16,611 bases of DNA from Methanosarcinales archaeon (GCA_009618475.1 WJOV01000114.1:1-16611), one strand, 5' to 3'; shown: positions 1 through 8,421, numbered from the stretch's first letter. Notes: generated from the sequence alone by a model not told the origin. Translations and numbers: made by a program.

Positions 1-19
1 CGAAGTTTTTGGATGTATA

Positions 20-233
20 TTATCGGATTGGAACCACCCATGGCTTAGCCATAGCTAACAATTGATTTGCACCCGAAGGGTGCTTTCTTGTGACCTTTGC
101 AGCATCTTTCTCCACGGGATAATAGAGAGAGAGCTGCCTTATATTAGCTGCGCTTTCTCTTAATAGGGTACCCCAATCCATCTCCTTTCCCATCACCCTC
201 CAAAAAGGACAATATTCTTCCTCGTATGGTCAT
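20..233 (-). pseudogene. Small hypothetical protein, probably frameshifted, third gene of the ligase operon
   Basis: The ATG at 233 lies 11 nt after the stop of the GNAT::SpeD gene, behind a good GAGGTAGGAG ribosome site, so a gene start is well supported. That frame begins MTIRGRILSFLEGDGKG and stops at 144. A second frame overlaps it and runs on from the GDGKE region through DWGTLLRESAANIR and KVTRKHPSGANQLL to a stop at 22-20. The total length is 3n+1. One extra base in the GGGAAAGGAG stretch near 180-192 would join the two into one protein of about 70 residues. I do not recognise the family; no membrane segment or catalytic motif is visible. Alternatively the 29-residue and 57-residue ORFs are separate, or neither is real. 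Joining them is inference. Confidence 0.38.
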
Positions 234-244
234 TTCTCCTACCT

Positions 245-1135
245 CTATACCCTTAGTAAATGGCTATATCGTGCATATTTTGCCTCAAAGAAGTTCTTAG
301 AGAAGGTAAAAGCATCTTCTGGGCGATAATATTTGCAACTGAATATGTCAATGTATCCGTTAGAAGACGCATCTGCAAAGTGCGCAGATATGAGGGATGT
401 CTCGATCAACTGAACCGCAGAATATCCCTCCTTATCCCCTTCTCCAAAACGCACCACCTCGCAATCCCCATATCTTTTCATCTCAATCAGTTCATATAAT
501 TCATAAACGAACTGCTTTATAGTGGCTTCATCTCGTATCTTCTCCGGATTGCATTCATGAAGGTCAATAGAAGTGAGCAGACCCCATGCACCTCCCTCCT
601 CATACGCATCTTTTATTATGTCTCTTTCCATTGGCATGCCTATACCACTAAATTCCCTTGTTGTTAGCTCTTTAATATAAATAACTTTTCCATCGCCAAC
701 CTTCCAGAAGTTGGGTAGACATCCCACATTAAAAAAACCTCTCCTATCATAAAATCTCCTTATTTCGCTATATTCATCCATAGATGAAGTTTCGAGATAT
801 AATAGACGTGCTCCAAGCTTTTTTAATTCCTCCTCAATATGCTTCAAGAGCGCGCTTCCCACACCTCTACCCTGATATTCCGGCTTAACACCGAGCCAAT
901 CCAGCTCAAATACACGGTCTGCCGTTGGAACCCGTGAATAGGCTGCAAATCCTACTGCCTTACCACCTTCGATGTACGAGTAGAAGCAGTATTTATCCGG
1001 CTCATTCTCAAACAGATAGCATTGTATATCATCTATGGCATAAAACTTCTCTTTCTCGCTTAGTGTATCTAATGCCCCCAAAAACGATGCTATGTCCTTG
1101 ACATCCTCTTCTTTCAGCCGCCGTATCATCTCCAT
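245..1135 (-). CDS. GNAT acetyltransferase fused to an SpeD-type pyruvoyl decarboxylase
   Basis: Two-domain protein of 296 residues. Residues 1-160 look like a GNAT N-acetyltransferase: the acetyl-CoA loop YQGRGVGSALL is at 87-97, followed by LYLETSS and a RFYDRRGF strand-helix typical of the fold. Residues about 183-296 match the S-adenosylmethionine decarboxylase (SpeD) family: TSIDLHECNP near 188-197, then ETSLISAH and DIFSC. The spacing of S247, H252 and C267 equals that of the pyruvoyl serine, processing histidine and catalytic cysteine of bacterial SpeD (S63, H68, C83), so self-cleavage to a pyruvoyl enzyme is plausible. The usual ESH..IH..PE context is changed (T246, L248, A251, A254), so the substrate may not be AdoMet. 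The start at 1135 has GAGGT 10 nt upstream; an alternative ATG at 1129 makes an ATGA overlap with the ligase stop. Longer upstream extension lies inside the ligase gene and was not used. Translation is probably coupled to the ligase. Confidence 0.8.
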   Translation of the reverse strand: MEMIRRLKEEDVKDIASFLGALDTLSEKEKFYAIDDIQCYLFENEPDKYCFYSYIEGGKAVGFAAYSRVPTADRVFELDWLGVKPEYQGRGVGSALLKHIEEELKKLGARLLYLETSSMDEYSEIRRFYDRRGFFNVGCLPNFWKVGDGKVIYIKELTTREFSGIGMPMERDIIKDAYEEGGAWGLLTSIDLHECNPEKIRDEATIKQFVYELYELIEMKRYGDCEVVRFGEGDKEGYSAVQLIETSLISAHFADASSNGYIDIFSCKYYRPEDAFTFSKNFFEAKYARYSHLLRV

Positions 1136-2151
1136 TTTAGCCCATACCTCTTTGCTCCGAATTCCAGTATCATGTTTATCAGTCGTTCGTATGAAATCCC
1201 AGCCGCTTTTGCAGCTTTTGGAAGGTGATAAGATGGGTCTATTCCTGCGATTGGGTTGAGCTCTAACACATTCGGTATATCCCCATCTCTCTTCAGCCTC
1301 AGGTCTATCCTGCACCAATCCCTGCAATCAAGCGCGCGGTATGCATCTAGGGCAGTTTCTTCTATCTCCTTCTTTAAATCTTCATCAATATCCGCGGGGC
1401 ATACAGACCTATGCTCCGGATTTATCACAATATCCTTCGGTATAAACGGCAATATTGGTTTATCAGGTGTGAATAGCCTCGTCTTTTGACCATCTTCAAA
1501 TAAAGTTTCAATGATTGGTAAGACTATTGGCTCTTCATTACCTAAGATGCCAACGGTAAATTCTCTACCATCAAGGAATTCCTCAACGATAACCGGCTCT
1601 CCGTATTCATACATGAGATAAGCGACCCTATCTCTCAAATCCTCTTCAGAACAGACGATTGAATCACGGGAGAGACCCATTTGAGAACCTTCATGCAGAA
1701 GTTTCACGATAAGTGGGGATTTAAGCTCAAGCCCTGGATCCAGTTTATCATCTTTTGACTTTAAAACCTGAAAATCCGGCGTTGGTATCCCATAATATCT
1801 GAGTATCTCTTTTGTTCTTGCTTTGTTCAGGCACAGTCCAAGGGTCAATACGCCAGAACCGGTATAGGGTATCTCAAGCATATCGCATATTGCAGGGATA
1901 TACGATTCTCTGCTTTCACCTCTTAGTCCTTCTGCAATGTTGAAAACAATATCTGTATCTCTTCTTTCTTCCTTTAATTTACCGTATGCGTTTCCATCCG
2001 CTTCTATCAAGATGACTTCATTCCCGCCTGACATGAGCGCCTCCCTCACGTAATCTATCGTTTCCGGGCTGTCAAGCTCCGCTATCTTATCTAACGCTGA
2101 TTTTATCAGCATATATCGCTTTATTTGATTATATAATAGGGCTACTCTCAT
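1126..2151 (-). CDS. D-alanine-D-alanine ligase-like ATP-grasp protein
   Basis: 341 residues, close to the length of Ddl ligases. The N-terminal domain begins MRVALLYNQ, followed by DIVFNIAEGLRGESRES (the Ddl-family substrate-domain signature) and IPYTGSG. The ATP-grasp part has SPLIVKLLHEGSQMGLS, VEEFLDGREFTVGILG, and the metal-binding end WCRIDLRLK..PNVLELNPIAGIDP near 287-310. The family joins a carboxyl-phosphate intermediate to an amine, classically two D-alanines; archaea lack murein, so the substrates here are unknown and could be other amino acids or polyamines. It is the first gene of a minus-strand operon, with a TATA-like box about 29 nt before its ATG, and it overlaps the GNAT::SpeD gene, which suggests one pathway. 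All regions expected for a working ATP-grasp enzyme appear present. Confidence 0.85.
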   Translation of the reverse strand: MRVALLYNQIKRYMLIKSALDKIAELDSPETIDYVREALMSGGNEVILIEADGNAYGKLKEERRDTDIVFNIAEGLRGESRESYIPAICDMLEIPYTGSGVLTLGLCLNKARTKEILRYYGIPTPDFQVLKSKDDKLDPGLELKSPLIVKLLHEGSQMGLSRDSIVCSEEDLRDRVAYLMYEYGEPVIVEEFLDGREFTVGILGNEEPIVLPIIETLFEDGQKTRLFTPDKPILPFIPKDIVINPEHRSVCPADIDEDLKKEIEETALDAYRALDCRDWCRIDLRLKRDGDIPNVLELNPIAGIDPSYHLPKAAKAAGISYERLINMILEFGAKRYGLKWR

Positions 2152-2173
2152 CTTTCATGTAATAAGCTAATAT

Positions 2174-2184
2174 CAATATATAAA
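2174..2184 (-). promoter_or_regulatory. TATA box of the ligase operon
   Basis: Read on the minus strand this is TTTATATATTG, centred about 29 nt before the ATG at 2151. In archaea the TATA box sits 25-27 nt before the transcript start, so the message would be leaderless or nearly so. No Shine-Dalgarno sequence is seen before this ATG, which agrees. Confidence 0.6.
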
Positions 2185-2325
2185 TTTTTCGTTATTTTCT
2201 GAGAAGTAATCTTTATCCTCTTGATGGCGGTAGAACTTATTATTCCATAGTTTAAATAAACAAGAAATAAGAAATTTAAGCGTGTGACTTCCAATGTTAA
2301 TTTTAATATGCTCCAACTAAATATA

Positions 2326-2999
2326 ATGGCTATACCAACAGGAACCTTGAATACCCTCATTACACTTATAAAAATATCAATTGCGATTATAGCCACGGTC
2401 ATAGTTGTACGGGTTATAAACCGAGCTTTGGTAATTTACTTCAAATTCGCAAGCGGGAAGCTCAAAGTTGATGAGACTACTTATACTGTGGTTAGAAGAT
2501 TTTTCGCCCGTTTCGTGTCGGCGATGTCGTGGAAATGGAAAAGGAATATGGAACCATAGAAGATATAACACTCCGGCATACCGTGATAAGAACATGGCAG
2601 AACAAAAGGCAGATCATCCCTAACTCACGAATAAGTGAAGAGACCATAATAAACTGGACGATAGGGGACCTAACGGTGCTGTGGGCGGTTGATTTTGGGA
2701 TTAGTTACGATTCTGATATAGACCTTGCCCGGTCAATAATCCTTGATGAAATAAACAAACATCCGGATGTGATGCATGAACAAGATAGAGAAGCGAAGGT
2801 GCGGGTTACTGAGCTCGGGGATTTTGCAGTTAATCTGAGGGCATTGTTCTGGGTGTCTGACAGACCTACGGCATGGAGAACGGGTACAGAAATAAGAGAA
2901 TCGGTAAAGAAGAGATTTGATGGTGGGGGCGTTGAGATACCTTTCCCATACCGAACTGTGGTGTTCAAAAAAGATATGAAGGCGGAGCGAGCTGGCTAA
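2326..2999 (+). pseudogene. MscS-family mechanosensitive channel, internally deleted
   Basis: The first part (ATG at 2326; ATG 2308 or GTG 2284 are alternatives) encodes a hydrophobic helix rich in Ile/Val (IKISIAIIATVIVVRVI) and then KVDETTYTVVRRF, as in MscS-like proteins just before their pore domain. At about 2497-2502 the reading frame changes, and the second part resumes with IFRPFRVGDVVEMEKEYGTI, the MscS beta domain, followed by NKRQIIPNSRIS and a normal carboxy domain ending at 2999. The Gly/Ala-rich pore helix and the preceding segment that family members carry between these motifs are absent, an estimated 55-65 residues, and the join is out of frame. The bases ATTT fit both sides of the join, which suggests a microhomology deletion or a misassembly. 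The product cannot be a working channel. The downstream ORF has a GTG at 2529 but lacks any membrane part. Confidence 0.82.
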
Positions 3000-3091
3000 T
3001 ATAAACAATTTCGGCGTTAAACCACTTAAGCTTTTTCTAAAAAAGTTTATCATGCGTTATAAAATCTAAGGAGAAAAAAAGGATGAAGGGA

Positions 3092-4226
3092 TTAGCCTGT
3101 AATAACCCCTCTTCTTTCTCCCCAACTATCTTCAATTACTTCCCCTTCTCCTCTTATAAATCTTTCCAAAAGTTCTCTTGCCTCTTCGTCGGGATACTGT
3201 ACCGGCGGATGCTTCATCGTATATGCAGATATTTCTATTAACGGTCCTGCAATTCCTTTATCCAGCGCAAGCTTGCATACTCGTATCGCATCAATTGTGC
3301 TCCCTCCACTGTTAGGCGAGTCCTCCACTGAAAGTCTGAGTTCAAGGTCTATCGGAATATCTCCAAAAATCCGTCCTTCCATTCGCAAGAAACATATCTT
3401 GTTGTCACGCTGCCATGGTACGTAATCAGAAGGTTCCTATATGGATGTCATCCGGCATCAACGGCTCATCCAGAACCGATTGCACCGCCTCTGTCTTTGA
3501 TATCTTCTTTGATTCCAATCGCTCCCGGCTCAGCATATTCAAAAAGTCGGTATTTCCACCTGTGTTAAGCTGATACGTCCGGTCGAGCTTACATCCACGG
3601 TCATTGAACAACTTCGCAAGCGTTCTGTGAACAATAGTCGCACCAATCTGCGATTTCACGTCGTCGCCGACCACAGGCAATTTCTTCTCCTCGAATTTCC
3701 TCCCCCATTCGGGGTCGGATGCGATAAACACGGGCATGCAGTTTACAAATGCCACACCTGCTTCCAAAGCTGCTTTCGCATAGAACCTCGTAGCCTGCTC
3801 CGAGCCCACGGGCATATAATTCACCAAAATATCCGCACCGCTGTCTTCAAGCTCCTTCACCACATCGCAAGGCTCTTCATCCGCAACCACGAAGGTTTTA
3901 TCCTCTGGATACCGGTGCATGTGTGATGCCACACCGTCCAGAACCGGTCCCATTTTCACTTCCACACCGCGATAAGGCACTCGATAAAACACCGTCGTGC
4001 AGTTAGGCTCTGCAAAAACCGCTTCACTTAACTCCTTCCCCGCTTTCCTCTCATCTACGTCAAATGCCGCTACAACTTCTATATCCCCTGGTCTGTATCC
4101 GTTGACCTCATAGTGCATCAACCCGATGCAATTCTTCGCATCCACGTGTTTATAATACTCGATACCCTGGACAAGAGAACTTGCGCAGTTCCCAACGCCA
4201 GCAATTGCTAATTTTATCGTTTTCAT
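3092..4226 (-). pseudogene. Myo-inositol-1-phosphate synthase, archaeal type, broken by one frameshift
   Basis: This enzyme converts glucose-6-phosphate to inositol-1-phosphate with NAD. The first 266 codons (4226-3426) carry the NAD-binding start AGVGNCASSLVQGIEYY, VNYMPVGSEQAT, NCMPVFIA, GDDVKSQIGAT and LNTGGNTDFLNM. The frame then ends in DDIHIGTF and a stop. Moving one base at about 3433-3435 continues the protein smoothly as DDIHIGPSDYVPWQRDNK, then LSVEDSPNSGG, and ends at 3092, giving about 377 residues, the usual length. So there is one extra base (an A in GGAACC). GGAGGT lies 11 nt before the ATG, and the gap from the GH130 gene is 27 nt, so this is the last gene of the operon. Everything else looks conserved. 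A recent mutation, a sequencing error or, less likely, programmed frameshifting could explain it. Confidence 0.9.
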
Positions 4227-4253
4227 CTCTTTTTAGCACCTCCTTTATTTGCT

Positions 4254-5426
4254 CTAAATTTTCTCCTGATCCAAAACATCCCAGAGATAATCCAGTAAAT
4301 TACCTAAATCGCAGGTTAATAGGATAACATATTTATCGCCACAGCCACAGTAGATGAGGAGTTTATCCTTTACGACAACGATTCCCGTGGGAAAAACGAC
4401 TGCGGGGACATCGACGGGATATACCTCATCACCATAAAGTTCATAGGGCTTTGAAGGAATATAGATTGGCATTTTAGTTCTACATAAGACATCTCTCGGA
4501 TTCTCTAAATCTAATATGGCTGCGGATACAGAGTATGCCCTTTTAATCCCCTTTTTCAGCCCGTAACTCTTTGCCATCTCTAAATTTATTTCTCCAACAC
4601 CGTGATAGATCAGTAGCCATCCCCGCTCAGTTTTTATAGGTGGAGGACCCGCACCTATCTTTTCTTTCTCATGTTGATACACGCCAGTTTTTAAAATTCG
4701 ATTTTTTTCGCGCCTCTCATGAAGAATCTGCCATTCCTTTCTATGTTTCTCTGCCATTAATAATTGCTCCAATCCGGCATCCAAAACATCGAGAAATATG
4801 CCATCGGATGGAGGGTATCTCAGTAGCATATACACTTTGTCATTTTCCATAAATGGTATCGAATTTCGAGACTCTATGCCGTGTACTATCCCATGATAGG
4901 TAATCTCTTTAAAGTCGTTTGTGGAATAGATAGCTATTCTATCATCATCTCCATTACCCTTGAATGGAGGGTTTAACTTCCCCGCACCTATCAATAAATA
5001 TCTTTTCCGAAGCTTGATTACCCTCATATCCTCTATCCCATAGAGAAAATCCTTATGGTGAGTGCCATCTCCCTTAATTACAGAATTATTGAATCTTTGA
5101 AAACGGATGCCATCTTCGCTTATCAATGGCCATATCTCTGAAATATATTCCTCAAATCTGTATCTTTTAATGCCTGATTTATGGTCAAAAAACTCTTTCT
5201 TTCGGTAGTTTGTCTGGCATCTCGGCGTTAATATTATCTTACCATAAAAAATTTCTGCTCCCGGATTGAAAACTGCTCCTGACTGAGGTCTTCCATTTTC
5301 GTAGCATATTAAACCCAAATCTTTGGGTTCTACTATGGGATTACATTTATACGAGTCCAATTTAAATACCTCCTCGCCGGAATCCAGTCTGAGGACTTCT
5401 CCTTCACCAAATCCTTTTACTTCCAC
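4254..5426 (-). CDS. GH130-family beta-mannoside phosphorylase-like protein
   Basis: 390 residues forming a five-bladed propeller family (GH130, formerly DUF377). Family motifs in order: FNPGA at 53-57 (usually FNPA), GIEDMRV at 130-136 with D133 at the position of the general acid of this family, GAGPPPIKTERGWLLIYHGV at 258-277, and a YCGCGDKY at 359-366. Known members split beta-mannosides with phosphate to give mannose-1-phosphate, or in some cases hydrolyse them; the sugar here is not known. It starts at a GTG, behind GGGAGGAA, and overlaps the end of the glycosyltransferase gene by 23 nt, so the two are translated together. A glycosyltransferase next to a phosphorylase inside an inositol-phosphate operon suggests that a glycosylated inositol compound is made and turned over. 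No signal peptide is seen, so it acts in the cytoplasm. Confidence 0.86.
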   Translation of the reverse strand: MEVKGFGEGEVLRLDSGEEVFKLDSYKCNPIVEPKDLGLICYENGRPQSGAVFNPGAEIFYGKIILTPRCQTNYRKKEFFDHKSGIKRYRFEEYISEIWPLISEDGIRFQRFNNSVIKGDGTHHKDFLYGIEDMRVIKLRKRYLLIGAGKLNPPFKGNGDDDRIAIYSTNDFKEITYHGIVHGIESRNSIPFMENDKVYMLLRYPPSDGIFLDVLDAGLEQLLMAEKHRKEWQILHERREKNRILKTGVYQHEKEKIGAGPPPIKTERGWLLIYHGVGEINLEMAKSYGLKKGIKRAYSVSAAILDLENPRDVLCRTKMPIYIPSKPYELYGDEVYPVDVPAVVFPTGIVVVKDKLLIYCGCGDKYVILLTCDLGNLLDYLWDVLDQEKI

Positions 5427-6491
5427 TTCTTCTTTCCTCCCTCACCTTCTCAAATAGTTGTATAAACCTATCCGCTACCCTGCTCGCATTATTCTCCCTT
5501 AGATAGGATTTTGTCTTTTCAACATCAAATTTCCCATCGAATAAGTCAGCGAGTTTGAGCTTCATGTCATCAATATCCCTATACTTAACAATCTCGTTTC
5601 CATGCAATTCCACATAGTTCGAATCGTGAAACAGGATAGGACACCCGGAACCGAGTGTTTGACAGACGGTTGATGAAATTACGGCTTTATATCTTGGGGA
5701 TTCCTTATGAATTAGCAACACATCGGATGCGTGCAGGTAGGTATATAGTTCATTAATTGACACTGCTTTTATTTTGAGATCTACAAAATTATACCTTTGT
5801 TCTACTTCGTGCAATGCGTCAACTTTACCCCCCGGATTTACGATTATAAGATATCTGAGATTATATTTCTTATCTACATCTTCCAAAGTCGGCAATACGG
5901 GCATAATATCCGTACTGAAACCGAATGAGAATACAATCTTATCGTCCAATGGAAGACCTAATTTCCTCCTTGCTTCCTTCTTGTCACCAGGTTTCAGTGG
6001 ATGACAGGGATAAGGAATTATGTGAATAATCTCTTTGGGAAAGAATCTCACGAGAAAATCCCGGTAGCGTTGATCGAAACAAACGATAGCATCCCAGTTA
6101 AATTTGTAGAAGAGCGGATCCTTGGGTGGGAAACCCTCGTGGACTACCTGTACAGTAATTGCCTTTTCCCTTATCTTCGGAAATACATCCAGGAGCTCTT
6201 TGGTTGGGAGCCTCTCCACATTTTGAGCTACAAATACCTCATAATCCTCTTCGAGCAAAGGAGTAGGCTCGAAAGAATCTGCCTTTGTCCGGGGAAAAAT
6301 TTCATTAACATCAAAATGCCGGAAAACGAAATCTTCATCTCCTCCTGTTGGGTAGGTCTGAAATCCGGATGCTTACGAGCGGAAAACACCACCAGACTAT
6401 GCCCCCTCTTTATCCACTCCCTCCCAATAAATTCCGCGTGAATGGAGGGACCATTGGCGGCATTCCACAGACTCATCATTCCTATCTTCAT
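5404..6491 (-). pseudogene. GT4-like glycosyltransferase, broken by one frameshift
   Basis: The first frame (from ATG 6491) gives a GT-B amino domain: MKIGMMSLWNAANGPSIHAE, then a GREWIKRGHSLVVFSARKHPDF strand-helix set. The continuation is in another frame: TYPTGGDEDFVFRHFDVNEI, then EDYEVFVAQNVE, GFPPKDPLFYKF, VFSFGF, and the nucleotide-sugar domain with YLHASDVLLIHKES and QTLGSGCPILFHDSN. The frames join at about 6361-6375, where one base is missing; a T run GATTTC that was GATTTTC would explain it. The repaired protein has about 362 residues, normal for the family. It would transfer a sugar from a nucleotide donor to an acceptor, here perhaps an inositol phosphate. The gap from the upstream gene is 2 nt and it overlaps GH130 by 23 nt. 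The GX7E-type catalytic region is less well conserved than in typical GT4 members. Confidence 0.8.
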
Positions 6492-6493
6492 TT

Positions 6494-7894
6494 TTAATCA
6501 CCCCCAATAGGCGTTCTCGGAGTTAATTTACCCGCCCGAGAGAGATGCAAAATCGTCCTTGAACCATAAAATATAGCACTGACTAATGACCATACAAATA
6601 TTGCAACTAATGACCAGAAAGGTGCATTTAGCAAAACACCTATTAAGATAAAGATTATGTAACTGTTCTTTCTACCATCAAATTTTCTAAATAGCTGTTC
6701 GATCCTACCATAATCGTGAAGTGGACGATTTTTGATCCCTTTTCCAAATGCACTTCCACAATGGTCAGAAAAAACGTCGAAGAGTAGTATAAACGTGCTA
6801 AGTAAAACAGGCATTGGTCCAAATGTATTTGATAGATAGATTGCCAATGCTATATACCACGAGTGTTCAAAGAGGTAATCAAATGCATGCTCCATTTTTC
6901 CAATATTAGAAGATGCCAATTTTATTCGAGAGAGTTTTCCGTCCACACCATCCATAAATGAAACGATAAAAGTAAGAAGAGAAGCAAACAATAGATATCC
7001 TTCGAGGAATAAAAATGCGGATGCATAAGCAGCTATGTTTATTAGTACGGTAACCTGGTTTGGTGTAACCCGCCTATTTGCCAATCTGCTTACGATAAAA
7101 TTCTCTATTGGTTTATTCACATAGGTTGCAAGCAAGTCATTTCTTCCTTTGCAGGCATTCTCAATCAAAATCCTTTTTGCTTCGATTAAATCCTCTTTCG
7201 TATCAATATCCATCCAGAAAGCCTTAATCTCCTTGCGCATGCTCGGTATATAGCTATTAATTTGCGTGATGTCGAATATTTCAGCATCGCCGTTATCAGC
7301 AGCTTTTGCAATACCGTCAGCAAGTTCCGTTTTACCTTCTTCTACTGCACCTTCGATATAAGAAAATATCTTTGGTGAGCAAAGAAATATGCCGGTGTCT
7401 ATGCAGTTTGATTCCTCAATATGCTTGCCTATGTCAACGATTTTTCCATTCTTTTCGAGAACTTTCGTGTCCCCCGGTAGAGGTTTTCTTCTATCAATGG
7501 CTAAGATAAGCGAACTTATCATATCAGAATCAATAAGTTCTCTTAGAATGCCACCATCAAAGATATGGTCTGACATCAATAGGATAAAGTTCTCATTTAA
7601 CACTTCTTTCGCTTTTAAAACAGAAAAAACGTTTCCCTTTTCCCATTCTTCGTTCTCAATGTAATTTATTTTTACTCCGAGCCTCTCCCCATCTTCTAAT
7701 TCCGCTTTTATTTTATCTCCAAGATAACCAACGACGATTACAAATTCGTTAATGCCTGCTTGTTTTGCGGTTAATATTACTCTTTCAATTAAAGACAAAC
7801 CCAAAAGTTGAATCAGGGGCTTAGGCTCATCTTTAGTTAGACTTTCTAATCTACTACCTTTTCCAGCAGCAATTATTAAAGCTTTCATATTCAT
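6494..7894 (-). CDS. Fused sugar-phosphate nucleotidyltransferase and CDP-alcohol phosphotransferase (IPCT/DIPPS-like)
   Basis: 466 residues. The amino half (1-245) is a nucleotidyltransferase: AAGKGSRL at 9-16, EPKPLI at 23-28, MSDH at 107-110 with the metal Asp, and WMDIDTKED at 227-235. The carboxy half (about 250-466) is a membrane CDP-alcohol phosphotransferase with DGVDGKLSR at 315-323 and several hydrophobic helices. This order is that of the archaeal bifunctional enzyme that makes CDP-inositol and joins it to inositol-1-phosphate, giving di-myo-inositol phosphate phosphate, a solute of heat-loving archaea. The second acidic pair is unusual: after G332 the sequence is KMEHAFDY, so the acids are E335 and D339, one residue earlier than the standard G-x3-D-x3-D. 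The ALA-to-S change at 322 is minor. Its start overlaps the regulator stop by 4 nt (ATGA). Exact substrates are inferred; an inositol role is supported by the MIPS gene in the same operon. Confidence 0.82.
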   Translation of the reverse strand: MNMKALIIAAGKGSRLESLTKDEPKPLIQLLGLSLIERVILTAKQAGINEFVIVVGYLGDKIKAELEDGERLGVKINYIENEEWEKGNVFSVLKAKEVLNENFILLMSDHIFDGGILRELIDSDMISSLILAIDRRKPLPGDTKVLEKNGKIVDIGKHIEESNCIDTGIFLCSPKIFSYIEGAVEEGKTELADGIAKAADNGDAEIFDITQINSYIPSMRKEIKAFWMDIDTKEDLIEAKRILIENACKGRNDLLATYVNKPIENFIVSRLANRRVTPNQVTVLINIAAYASAFLFLEGYLLFASLLTFIVSFMDGVDGKLSRIKLASSNIGKMEHAFDYLFEHSWYIALAIYLSNTFGPMPVLLSTFILLFDVFSDHCGSAFGKGIKNRPLHDYGRIEQLFRKFDGRKNSYIIFILIGVLLNAPFWSLVAIFVWSLVSAIFYGSRTILHLSRAGKLTPRTPIGGD

Positions 7895-8358
7895 TCTGAT
7901 GTTATTTTGAGTTGCTCTTCTTTGCGGGTCTTTAGTACGGTTGTTACCCTTGTGTTTACAATATTGGGTATGATTCGGATTTTCCTTACCACGAGATCCC
8001 TCAGGTCTTCGTTGGTCTTAGCTCTTATTTTAGCGATAATGTCGTATTCCCCGAAAGTTTCGTGGATTTCAAGCACCTCATCCAACCTTCCAAGATTTTC
8101 GATAATTTCTTCAATCATGTTAGGTTTTACGTTGATCTCGATAAACGCTGCAACACCTTTTTCCACTTTTGCCGGTGCTAATACCGCGGTGAACTTCTCT
8201 ATTACGCCTGCCTCTTGAAGCTTCTTAACCCTCACGTGGATGGTGGGGTCTGAGACGCCCAACTCTTTCGCAATCTCCACGAAGGACTTTCTCGAATCCT
8301 CTTGAAGCCTCTCGATTATCTTCTCATCAATCTCATCAAGTTCGATTTCTTTTCCCAT
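7891..8358 (-). CDS. Lrp/AsnC-family transcription regulator
   Basis: 155 residues from the ATG at 8358, a typical Lrp length. Residues about 8-58 form the DNA-binding helix-turn-helix: ELDEIDEKIIERLQEDSR, then FVEIAKELGVSDPTIHVRVKKL. The rest is the RAM ligand and assembly domain with EIHETFGEYDIIAKI. The ATG at 8358 was chosen over an upstream one at 8400 because a TATA box lies between them, about 30 nt before 8358, and because the family normally begins a few residues before the ELDEIDEKI helix. The stop overlaps the start of the fused transferase as ATGA, so the regulator is the first gene of the inositol operon and probably controls it together with itself. The effector cannot be read from the sequence; many Lrp proteins bind amino acids. 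Confidence 0.9.
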   Translation of the reverse strand: MGKEIELDEIDEKIIERLQEDSRKSFVEIAKELGVSDPTIHVRVKKLQEAGVIEKFTAVLAPAKVEKGVAAFIEINVKPNMIEEIIENLGRLDEVLEIHETFGEYDIIAKIRAKTNEDLRDLVVRKIRIIPNIVNTRVTTVLKTRKEEQLKITSE

Positions 8359-8382
8359 CTCATTGATAAGTATATCGTAATA

Positions 8383-8393
8383 AGTATATAAAC
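8383..8393 (-). promoter_or_regulatory. TATA box of the Lrp-inositol operon
   Basis: On the minus strand this reads GTTTATATACT, centred about 30 nt before the ATG at 8358, placing the transcript start within a few bases of the ATG. No strong Shine-Dalgarno is present. A second AT-rich site (minus-strand TATTTATAAACC near 8441-8452) could be an alternative promoter and lies between two palindromes. Confidence 0.55.
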
Positions 8394-8421
8394 TCTTCAA
8401 GAAATTTTATCCTTATGTTCC

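Noticed and set aside
69..83. Hairpin GCACCC-GAA-GGGTGC followed by a T-rich stretch
   Set aside because: It resembles a terminator on the plus strand, but no plus-strand gene ends here and it falls inside the small minus-strand ORF.
392..404. Loss of the pyruvoyl serine in the SpeD-like domain
   Set aside because: At first the ESH motif seemed lost, but S247, H252 and C267 keep the spacing of the known catalytic residues, so an active site is more likely.
3425..3440. Programmed +1 frameshift in the MIPS gene
   Set aside because: No slippery run or known stimulatory signal is seen, and MIPS is not known to need recoding. An error or mutation is simpler.
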